A stretch of 38,240 nucleotides of DNA. It comes from Haplosporangium gracile (taxonomy: Eukaryota > Mortierellomycota > Mortierellomycetes > Mortierellales > Mortierellaceae). Position 1 is the first letter of the stretch. Every line of letters starts with the position of its first letter. The notes beneath the pieces are model-generated. The model ran no database searches. It saw nothing but the letters and a program-made list of their open reading frames with translations, and was not told the DNA's origin. Positions 24,464-32,846 of this stretch are shown piece by piece. The DNA is taken from assembly GCA_015499985.1 (NCBI GenBank), contig JAAAUF010000350.1:1-38240 (forward strand), written 5' to 3'. The position numbers were made by a program, and so were the translations under genes.

Positions 24464-27100
24464 TTAAATAGGCTGAGCCTCCCGTTGCAACCACCTCAAC
24501 CCTAAACTCCCCTCCTTCAAATATGGCGTCACCTTCTCAAGACACTCAGCATGGTACCGATTAATCCACTCAATCTCCTTCTTCGACAATAGCTCCCGAT
24601 CCATCATCCGCGTTTGGATTGGCACAAACGTGACATGTTCAAAACCCAGGTATTGATTCTCTCCAAACCGATGACGCGTCTCGACAGGCCGGACCAAAAG
24701 TACATTCTCGATCCGGATCCCAAACTCCCCTTCTTCATAATACCCAGGCTCGTTGGTCAGAGTCATCCTGGGCTTGAGTGGGATTTCATTATACGCTGGA
24801 CGAGCTCCACAACCGTGTGGTCCCTCATGGACATTCAAGAATGCGCCAACACCATGTCCCGTCCCGTGGCGAAAATCCAACCCATCTGACCAAAGCGCCT
24901 GGCGAGAGAGGATATCCAACAGGTACCCAGTAGTCCCCTCAGGGAACACAATCGAGTCAATAGCGATATGGCCCTGGAGAACGCGTGTAAAGCATCGTTT
25001 CTGGTGTGGTGTGGGTTGTGTGAAATGAAGGGTGCGAGTAATGTCGGTGGTGCCATCTCGGTATTGTCCACCAGAGTCACAGAGGTAAACTTGGTCTGCG
25101 TGGATCTGCGATGCGGTTGGTTTTTCGGGTTTGTAGTGGATGATGGCTCCGCTAGGCCCTGACGATGAGATTGTGTCGAATGAAAGTCCCACATATCCCT
25201 TCTGCTCACTAGATGTCGTACAAAAACGAAAGCTTTGTGAGTTCAACAAGCTCGTAACTGATGTCTTGAAGAACGCTGAAAAAGACACTTACGCTCGGAA
25301 TTCCTGAAGGCGTTGGGCACCGTCAGCCTCATCAAGGACAGCCTTCTTGTTCAATAGCTGGTCCTCCAGCCAGGCAAAGTAGTTAATCACAGCAGCTGCA
25401 TCCCGAAGATGACATTGTCGAATCCCATGAAGCTCCGCCTCGTTCTTGATCGCCTTGGCATCAATCACGGGCGACCTTGCCTCAACAGTGTTTCCTTTCC
25501 CCAACGCAACAGCCATCGCCAAGTTGGTTCGACTTCCCAGCAGCCACTTCTCCTTCTTGGCCTTCAACTCTCCTGATTTCGCCTTGAGGTCATCAAAGAT
25601 GGTCTCATAATCCTTGATATCCACCGTGGAACCCAGATGAACCCTGACCTCCTCCGATACAGCCTCCTTCTGCAAGTAGAGCGAAACCTTATCCTGAGTA
25701 ACGATAGCGTATGCAAAAAAGACAGGGTTACAATGAACATCCGATCCGCGCATATTAAACAACCACGCAATCTCATCCAGCCCCGAGATCACAAATCCTG
25801 TAACGCCCTTCAGTGCGAGATCCTTGCGGAGTTGTTGGATTTTGTCGAGGTGTGTGCGACCTGTGGTTACGGTTGTGAGCATCATTAGTGGGTGTGCGGG
25901 GCGACGAGGGCGGGGGTTGTTGTGGAGGTATTGTTGGTGTTGGTCCCAAACCATGTCGACTAGGTTGGGGACGGAGACTAGAGATGATCCGACTTTTGCG
26001 AGTTCTGTTTCCAGCTTTATTGCGTCCGCTATATGTTGATAAAGGCAGGCGAGCTTAATTATTTGGTGTGTAGATTTCTTTGACAAGTAAACCTAATAGT
26101 NNNNNNNNNNAAAAAAAAAAAAAATCACTTACTGGCGGTAAAGACGAGGGGATCAATGCCAATCCGCGACCCAGCCGGTAAATTCTACGTATACCAATTG
26201 ATCATAAAAAAGAAATAAATGTTAAGTTCTTTCTCCTATCTTCCCTTAACGATCTCAGCTCACAGGTACTCTCTTCAAGCTCACAGGTACTTTCTTCAAC
26301 GGACCACTCTATACCTTGATAAGGTAGTCCTGCCATGTGGGGATATCGGGAAGTCCAGACTTCATCAGCGTCCAATTCGAGTCTAGCTGTTGAGAAGCCT
26401 GCAAAAAGTATCGTCCGTCTGTAAACAGTGCCGCAGAGTCCAACGAGACGACCGCCAGTCCCGCCGATCCTGTAAATCCTGAGATGAAGGCCCGTCTTTC
26501 ATCGCATTCTGCTACATATTCACTCTAAATAAATAATTTAACAAAGTAGGCATTTTTATTTAATACCATCGTTAATACAGCAGATGAACAAGACAACAAC
26601 GTACGGCTTACTTGATGCGCATCTTCGGATGGAATGACACTATAAAGGTAGACAAAAAAAGATCACACGCAGTGATATTTTTTTAGAAAAAGATCTATCG
26701 GGTAATTCAACTGGGTAATTGATGCAAGATGGTAGTCATCTTTTGACGCGGCTTACAAGGCGGTAACGTTGTACTGGGGATCCTTCATCAGTTCGCGCAA
26801 CTTTTGAATGTGTCCGGTCGTATCAACAGCGGTGGCGGCTGTGGCAGAGGCAAAATGGCGGACATTGGTCTGTGTCCAGAGACGCGTAGCAGAGTGATTC
26901 AAAAGTAATACGGAGGCTCTTGTTGGAGTCAGGACGAGGCGCGGTTGGCGGCACGCGAGGAGGGAGATGTACCGTGTTGATTGGGAAGCGGATCCTGATG
27001 TCCTAATTCGGGCTGTTAATGTTGATGAGACATCTGAAGGATAAGCGAAGGTTCTTTGGGATGTCGGTAGCCGGAAGGCGAGTGGACGAATGAACGGCAT
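24464..27100 (-). CDS. Xaa-Pro aminopeptidase (aminopeptidase P, M24B), mitochondrial-type leader
   Basis: Six exons on the minus strand: 27100-26757, 26639-26612 (28 nt), 26524-26315, 26184-26133, 26028-25293 and 25208-24464; 704 residues. The enzyme removes an N-terminal residue preceding proline and uses two metal ions. The creatinase-type N-terminal domains ([28 protein letters not shown]) are followed by the pita-bread domain with the five metal ligands Asp501, Asp512, His575 (HGTGHGVG), Glu610 (TNEPGYY) and Glu624 (IRIEN). The first ~85 residues ([18 protein letters not shown]..) are rich in Arg/Ser/Thr and nearly free of acids, which suggests a mitochondrial presequence; cytosolic homologues lack it. 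The reading frame stays open upstream to 27190 but without another ATG. The 10-N gap falls in intron 4, so coding sequence is complete. Paralogue assignment (XPNPEP1-like rather than XPNPEP3-like) follows the three-domain layout. Confidence 0.93.
26101..26110. other. Assembly gap (10 N) next to poly-A run
   Basis: Ten Ns directly followed by 14 A (26111-26124), within the intron 26029-26132 of the aminopeptidase P gene. The true gap length is unknown. The flanking homopolymer probably caused the break. Confidence 0.95.
26257..26298. repeat. 21-bp tandem duplication in an aminopeptidase P intron
   Basis: AGCTCACAGGTACTCTCTTCA (26257-26277) is followed immediately by a copy differing at one base (26278-26298). 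It lies within intron 3, close to its 5' splice site on the minus strand (donor at 26314). Confidence 0.85.
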
Positions 27101-27180
27101 CGGGATCAGGAGTGAGTGAGGTGATGGTGAGTCAAAGAGTGAAAGGGATATATGTGCAGAATTGGACTTCGGCACGTCAC
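27101..27180 (-). promoter_or_regulatory. CT-rich promoter tract and leader of aminopeptidase P
   Basis: On the minus strand the sequence runs CCCTTTCACTCTTTGACTCACCATCACCTCACTCACTCC up to the ATG, the same style as the other genes. It is the left part of a 785-bp divergent intergenic region shared with the hydrolase gene. Confidence 0.35.
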
Positions 27181-27595
27181 CGCAGAGCACTCGGTTTGCA
27201 AATTGTCGACCAAAAAAGGAATGTTTGATATCGTAGCTGATGGATGATCAGTCCAACCCTGGATTCAGGCACCAGTTTCAGCAGTGAAACAGAGTGTGTT
27301 ATGATTGTCACCAAAAACGACGTGGGGCAACCATAATCACCCTTCAAAAACGAACTGCTAGCTACTTTTACAGCGCGCAAAAGGTTTTATCACCATCCAC
27401 GCGAATGACGCTCTCCTTCGGCTGGTTGGCTGGTTGGAATAAGCTGAAGTGAAAATAAAAAAAATCGATCGATCCACTCTACTCACTCTCCACGAGTCGA
27501 TTGAACTCCCTGTCCGATCGGACTCCGCGGCTGCTCTCCGGAATCGGCTAATCCTCGAGCAAATTTACACAAACATATCTTGTTTGTTTCCCTTG
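27181..27595. other. Middle of divergent intergenic region
   Basis: No ORF of note. A short GCTGGTTGGCTGGTTGG direct repeat lies at 27421-27437 and an ATCGATCGAT palindrome at about 27466-27475. Probably shared regulatory DNA of the two divergent genes. Confidence 0.4.
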
Positions 27596-27885
27596 GTAAG
27601 CTTGCTCTTTCTCCTTCTCTCCCTCATTTTCGCTGTCGTAAACCCTCTTTGTTTGTTATGCTTCGTTCTTCTTCTTTTCTCCGTCTCTCTCATCTCATCC
27701 CTTCCCGCTCACAAATATTCAATCGATCTCACCCTGCCAAGTCCTTTACCTGTTTCACTGCTCTCTCCACTCTTGTTCCCTCTTCACCATTCTCTTTACT
27801 CCAAAGCAACAACAACAGCACCAACCGATCACCTACTCAACATCTTCCTCACCTAAACATACAACAAATAACAGCAACCGCAACC
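27596..27885 (+). promoter_or_regulatory. CT-rich promoter tract and leader of the hydrolase gene
   Basis: Pyrimidine-rich tract (27603-27800) followed by a C/A-rich leader with CAACAACAACAGCACCAACC before the ATG at 27886. It includes an in-frame upstream ATG at 27658 (see findings). Confidence 0.4.
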
Positions 27886-29515
27886 ATGAGTACAACATCC
27901 ACCGCCTCGGCTACTACTACCCAACATAACGCTGCCCTTGCACCAGAGGAACGCTCATTCCAACTCCGGAATGGTCTTATCATAAGAGCAAAGCACTGGC
28001 GGTCTGCAGGTCCAGAAGTCACCCCGCGAGACTGTCGTCGCTTCATCGCTTTCCATGGTTACCTCGACAACGCCGGCTCATTCGATCCGTAAGGAGAAAA
28101 AATGAAGCTGAATGACTCAACGTGGCATGAGAGGCATACTCATTTCTGAAGGACTGCATTACTCACTTATTCATTCATTTTACTTCATTTCCTCTGTCAT
28201 CGACTTATTTTCGACCTACTCTAGTCTTGCTCCGTAAGTTTCAATTGTGCTACTACAAGAAAGACCGCCCACTCGCATACAGAGCGGTAACCATGCAAAT
28301 ATCCATCCACGTATGCAGGATTGACTCACTAATCATTCAAATTTCAACTCCTTTTTTATTCCTCTCCGCCCCACAGAATTCTTCTGGAGCAATTGGGCCC
28401 TGAACCAGTAGAAATTCTCGCCCTGGATTTGGCTGGACACGGTACATCGGATCACCGAACCAGTGAGGACTATGCACTGTGGAGATACATCGAGGATGCA
28501 GACCAGATTGTCGAGCAGCTCGGTTGGCAGAGACATGCCATCATTGGTCACTCCATGGGAGGGGCCATCTCTACCCTCTATGCTGGCCTCTTTGAATCAA
28601 GGTATACCCTTATTTTTTAATTGCCACCAAAACTCGTAATTTTTGAATGCCACATTGCAAGTGAAAGCTAACTCTGGACCCTGCATATCTTTACTCTTTA
28701 TTATGTATTCTCCAGAATCACATTGTGTGTACTGCTTGACAACATGGGTCCATTGACCCGCTCAGTTGAAGACCAGCCTCAGCACCTGCTGGAACACATT
28801 GCCGACAAGAAAAATCTCCTCACCAAGCGGTCCGCCTTCCACCCAACCGTTGAATCGGCTTGCCAGGCAAGAAGTCAAGGGGGCGCCTACGGAATTGCAC
28901 CTGAATTTGCAGCGCTCTTGATGCCTAGAGGTTTGCGCCCTTCTGAGAGGACTCTCGAGGAGAATGGCAAGACAACGGTGCTCCAGGGCTGGACATGGTC
29001 GACCGACCGCCTGCTAACGATTCGTAGCGCCCAATCTATGTCTGAGGATTATGCCAAGGCCTTTATGACCCGCATCACATGCCCTGTCTTTGCAGTTATG
29101 GCCGAGGAAGGATTATTCCATCTTAAAGACGGTAAGAGCAAAAAAGGAGAGGGAGAGAGAAAGGATAGGTGTGATAATTACAATAGGATGGATAACATAT
29201 TCAGCTGCTGTTTGTTCTAGCAGATATGGGCTGCCAATGCTAATGCAATCAACCCATGCACGACTGCACCTTTGTATCCTACTCCCTGTTTCTCCTATCC
29301 CACTCACCTCTCATTCAATCTCTATCTTTTGTTTGAAAATTTGCAACCATAACATAGTCTTGAACCACAGAACGGATTGGATTCATAAGGGCAAGCTGGA
29401 GGTGACATCTGTCCCCGGAAAGCACTCTGTCCACATGGAAAACGCGCCTCTGGTTGCAAGCAAAATTATCCCATGGATTTTGGCCCAGGATGTCGGAGAG
29501 GTAGCAAAGCTTTAG
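27886..29515 (+). CDS. SERHL-like alpha/beta hydrolase
   Basis: Five coding exons: 27886-28088, 28225-28233 (9-nt microexon), 28377-28601, 28716-29131 and 29358-29515; 336 residues. This is an alpha/beta-hydrolase-fold serine hydrolase resembling animal SERHL/SERHL2; substrates of that family are poorly defined. Seen directly: the strand-loop AFHGYLDNAGSFDPLAPIL (oxyanion region), LDLAGHGTS, the nucleophile elbow GHSMGG with Ser130, and a C-terminal VPGKHSVHMENAP with the likely catalytic His (307 or 310). The microexon restores DPLAP, matching the family's D-R-L-I-P position. The last intron needs the acceptor after AACATAG (29357). The nearer-looking CACAG at 29366-29370 would shift the frame. 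Start at 27886 gives the compact form; an in-frame ATG at 27658 would add 76 residues. There is no signal peptide in the short form, so a cytosolic or peroxisome-like location is open. Confidence 0.88.
28225..28233 (+). other. 9-nt coding microexon
   Basis: TCTTGCTCC is flanked by a CTCTAG acceptor and a GTAAGT donor. It encodes three residues spread over four codons (completing P, then L, A, and the start of P). Including it gives DPLAP, which fits homologues. Skipping it keeps the frame but removes three residues. Confidence 0.75.
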
Positions 29516-30360
29516 AAAAGCGCGAGAACACGCCGAACTGACCATATTACAAGATACATACACTAATCATAATAGAAAATGCTAGTGGCTCGCTCACTCG
29601 CTTGACACCATACTTGTTAATACTGCGACACCCATTACCATCTATATATTCAATGCGCTTGCCCGATATTATGCCACAACTGTTTTCCTCCTGGAAATCA
29701 TGCATCACAAACTCCAATGGCAAACAAGGGGTTAAGTTGGAAGATTTGGTTGACTGAAAATGGGATGTGTTTTTTACAGATATATAGGGCCAGTTCTTAC
29801 GCCACATGACTTTGACTGTGCGTGCATTGCAGAGGAAAGGAATACATGCATTGAGTATGTGTGAAACCACCTTTGTATATGTCGACGGATCAGCCAGCTG
29901 TCCTGTCGAAAAGGCGCGCTCCTTTTTTTCCCCTTTGCTTACTGTGTCCATTTTTTCTACTACTTTCTCTGTTGCTTTCCTCTCCACACACACTTGTGTC
30001 ATCTGTCATTGAGAGCATGCGCGCCAAAAGAAGAGCTAAAGAAAGAAAACGGGTCATGAACACAAAGGGTACACAGACGTGAACACACAGATACTTATTG
30101 ACAGAGAAACGAGATAATGTCGTGTATGTGTGTGTGTGAGTGTGTGCGGTGTGCACGCATATACAGCATAAAGGAAGGAAGATGTGGAGAGCCATGCAAG
30201 TAGAAAAGCAAGGCTCCTGTTTTATTTTTTTCTGTGCAAGGGAAAGTCTGGCCTGATTTGGGTGATGATCCGTCCAGCTATCACTTTCGCCGCATAATAC
30301 AAAGAAACAGCAATCCAATCGCTCAATCACTCATCACCGCCATATGCTCACCGGCGATTT
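29516..30360. other. Intergenic region between hydrolase and membrane-protein genes
   Basis: About 850 bp without a credible ORF. It contains TATATA-like elements at about 29643 and 29780, a CT-rich patch at about 29920-29990, and a TG repeat at 30124-30146. It holds the 3'UTR of the hydrolase and upstream DNA of the next gene. Confidence 0.5.
30124..30146. repeat. (TG)n microsatellite
   Basis: TG run with one GA interruption, upstream of the membrane-protein gene. Confidence 0.75.
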
Positions 30361-30599
30361 CTTTGTTCATGCTCTTCTCACACTCTCATCTGTACGTCTT
30401 TTTCCTTCTCACACCTCTCGTCTCTCGCGACTTTTCTTCTTTTCGTCTTTTCTTTCTTCATTTCCTCTCCTTTGTTTTCCACTCTGCACTCGATTTCTCA
30501 CTTTTCCTCACATTTCCTTGCCTCCTCCCTTTTACCTTTCCCCTTGCCTTCCATCTTCTACAACCACAAATCATAAATACATACAAACACTCGCCAACG
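30361..30599 (+). promoter_or_regulatory. CT-rich promoter tract and leader of membrane-protein gene
   Basis: Pyrimidine tract from about 30375 to 30560, then an A/C-rich leader (CACAAATCATAAATACATAC) up to the ATG at 30600. The open frame runs through the tract without a stop, from an in-frame ATG at 30369. Confidence 0.4.
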
Positions 30600-32156
30600 A
30601 TGCACACTGCCAAGTCACTGTTTCTTTCGTTGGCACCACTCATGGTGACAGAGTCCCTCCCACTGATTCTGGTCACTGTCCTCTACGAGTTCGACATCAT
30701 CCGGTACCTCTTTTTTGGACACCCCACAAAACCAGTCCCACCTTCTCACCGCAAGCTCGACTACATCGGCTTTCTGCCCATCCCCGAGAAGACAAAGTCC
30801 TGGCAGGGCTCGCTGGTCGCCGTCCTCTGTGGCTTGGTGTGGTCTTTTTCCGAGGTTACTCTTGACATCGTCCTCATCATCTTCGGCGTCAATGCTTCAG
30901 CTACGATAAAGAAACAGATCCAGCAAAACGAGCAACAATGCCAGTACGAAGGCGACGATGATACTAAGGTGGTCAAGGACTCTATTGCAGAGGATGAGGC
31001 GGGAGTGAAGGCGAAAAGGATGCATAGTCATCAACCTCGGCATCACCATCACCGTGATAGTTACGACAACTCGGAGGAGTTTTTTGGAGATCATCAACCA
31101 CAACCACAACAGCAACAGCATGGAGGACGGCGTTGGAGGAGAGAGTTTCAGAGAGGAGACGAGAGCGCGTACGGTGCTTGTGGGGAGGGCGGTGCTGTCG
31201 TTGGGCAGCTGGATCTGCAGAACGAGCCTTCGGTTTGGAATTCGATAGAGCGGAGTGTGGAGTATGAGGATGAAAAGGATGTTTTGTTTGTGGTCAGCGC
31301 TGTACTCAGTCGGAATTTAACACACGGTGCCGATACCAACGAGGTTCAGGCCGACGAGGGAAAGGCTGTGCTCAGCAGCACTGCACCTGACGTTGTTGCT
31401 GTAGAGAAAGAGGGCGAACGAGTGGCGGCCCTGCAGGAGAATGTCAGACGGACTCCTGCGGCCGAAATTAAACTCTTGCCTGCACAAGATCTCGAACGCA
31501 TTGTCGATGTCCTCTCTGATCCCGATGCCGATGTCGATACGGAGACCGCAGACGGACCCATGCCCGTCTCCTCATATCCACTCTCGTCGACTTCGACCTC
31601 ATGCACCGATCTTCACTTTGAGGCTGAGTCGAACAAGGACAAAGAACCAAAGCGGGCCGAGGGTGATTTTACCGATAACACCCAGGGCTGGGTCCAGCTT
31701 CCAGTGTCAACCAAGACTGCAGAGGCACCCACCTTGAACGATTGCCGCACGACAGCTTTCATCCAGCAGCACGGTGATGGTCAAGAGTCGGCAGTGGGTG
31801 TTCATGAGCACTCCATCGAGCAGAGTCAGGATCAATGGTCAGAGTGGGGTCCGCTTCAACTCTCTCGGGCAGTCAAAATGGTTCAGTCAACCCAACAACA
31901 GAAACAGGGGCGCATTGTGACCAGTCCCTCGAGCCCACGACACATCGCGTTGTTCCCTCCCCCGAGCCACCTTGCGGCAGAGTCGACTGCAGAGTCGTTG
32001 CCGGATGATGGCCGGATCAGGGAGGAAAAAAAGAAGGCGTTGAGGTATGCCAAGAAGAAATTGGCGAAGAAAGCGAAGAAGGCATCTGGCATGCCTGTGT
32101 CCCCCACCACTGGAGGTGAACGTTCTCTTATCGAAGATGATTGCTTGCCGGCATAG
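30600..32156 (+). CDS. Uncharacterised protein with two N-terminal membrane segments
   Basis: Intronless, 518 residues from the ATG at 30600. Residues 6-40 (SLFLSLAPLMVTESLPLILV.., ending LFFGHP) and 70-98 (SLVAVLCGLVWSFSEVTLDI..) are hydrophobic enough to cross or lie in a membrane. A short Pro-rich loop with DYIGFLPIPEKTK joins them. The remaining ~420 residues are hydrophilic and mostly disordered: a His-rich patch (HSHQPRHHHHRD), a Gln-rich run, many acidic stretches, and a Lys-rich C-terminus (KKALRYAKKKLAKKAKK). No family is recognised. The pattern suggests a hairpin-anchored membrane protein with a large cytosolic tail. An upstream in-frame ATG at 30369 would add 77 mostly Ser/Phe/Leu residues encoded by the CT tract. 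I prefer 30600 because of the leader. Confidence 0.78.
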   Translation: MHTAKSLFLSLAPLMVTESLPLILVTVLYEFDIIRYLFFGHPTKPVPPSHRKLDYIGFLPIPEKTKSWQGSLVAVLCGLVWSFSEVTLDIVLIIFGVNASATIKKQIQQNEQQCQYEGDDDTKVVKDSIAEDEAGVKAKRMHSHQPRHHHHRDSYDNSEEFFGDHQPQPQQQQHGGRRWRREFQRGDESAYGACGEGGAVVGQLDLQNEPSVWNSIERSVEYEDEKDVLFVVSAVLSRNLTHGADTNEVQADEGKAVLSSTAPDVVAVEKEGERVAALQENVRRTPAAEIKLLPAQDLERIVDVLSDPDADVDTETADGPMPVSSYPLSSTSTSCTDLHFEAESNKDKEPKRAEGDFTDNTQGWVQLPVSTKTAEAPTLNDCRTTAFIQQHGDGQESAVGVHEHSIEQSQDQWSEWGPLQLSRAVKMVQSTQQQKQGRIVTSPSSPRHIALFPPPSHLAAESTAESLPDDGRIREEKKKALRYAKKKLAKKAKKASGMPVSPTTGGERSLIEDDCLPA

Positions 32157-32445
32157 GCACGCTCTTTTCTCTTTGTCTCTTCATCCACTTCGTCATTCAT
32201 GGGCTCATTTTGCAGCAACTCAAAAAAAGAGGGTTTGTCTGCCCCTTTTCCTTCCTCTCTTCCTTTCGCATTACCACTCGCTCGCGCAACATTTTTTTTT
32301 TTGCATATTTCCTCTTTTGCGTCTGTTTTTCTGCATCCGCCTCCGCACCATCACTCCCCCTTTTTTGTTCACTCAACTTTTTTTGTACTTTGGCTTCGAA
32401 GGACTCAAAGTTGCATCACTGTGCTGCAGCATTGCTTGAAGCGGT

Positions 32446-32451
32446 AATAAA
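32446..32451 (+). terminator. Poly(A) signal AATAAA of membrane-protein gene
   Basis: AATAAA about 290 bp after the stop codon. Further AATAAA-like repeats lie at 32587-32609, immediately before the next promoter tract. Confidence 0.35.
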
Positions 32452-32629
32452 AAACTCTTTATCTCTCGTTCACTTTTCACTCTTGACATGTCCGAGCAAC
32501 CGGTCAGTCGATCATATAAGGAAGGACCAGAGACGAGGATTAAAGAAAAAGAAGGTTGGAATCAGGTCACTGCCAGCCCAGCCTGTAAATAAAAAATAAA
32601 AAAAATAAATTTGTTTAAGAATGGAAACT

Positions 32630-32846
32630 GTGTCTTCTTCGTTTTTTCTTCTTCACTTTTTCATTCATCGTCCCACTTCGACTCCGTTTTTCGTTTTTTC
32701 TCGTTCCTCTGCCTTCTCTCATTGCCCACCCATCCGCTCTTCAGTTCTCACAACCCTCATCGCTCTTCCCTGCTCTCTCGCTCGCCTTCTTCCTCTAATC
32801 GCTACTGCCACTTCAACCAACAACTACCACTACACACATAAACACA
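32630..32846 (+). promoter_or_regulatory. CT-rich promoter tract and leader of Rab32-like gene
   Basis: Long pyrimidine tract (about 32635-32800), then the leader CAACCAACAACTACCACTAC continuing ACACATAAACACA directly before the ATG. This is one of the clearest examples of the local promoter style. Confidence 0.45.

Noticed and set aside
30234..30599. N-terminal extension of the membrane protein to 30234
   Set aside because: The extension from 30234 does not begin with an ATG (it uses a TTG-type codon equivalent), and it lies in the promoter-like CT tract. The in-frame ATG at 30369 is kept only as an alternative.
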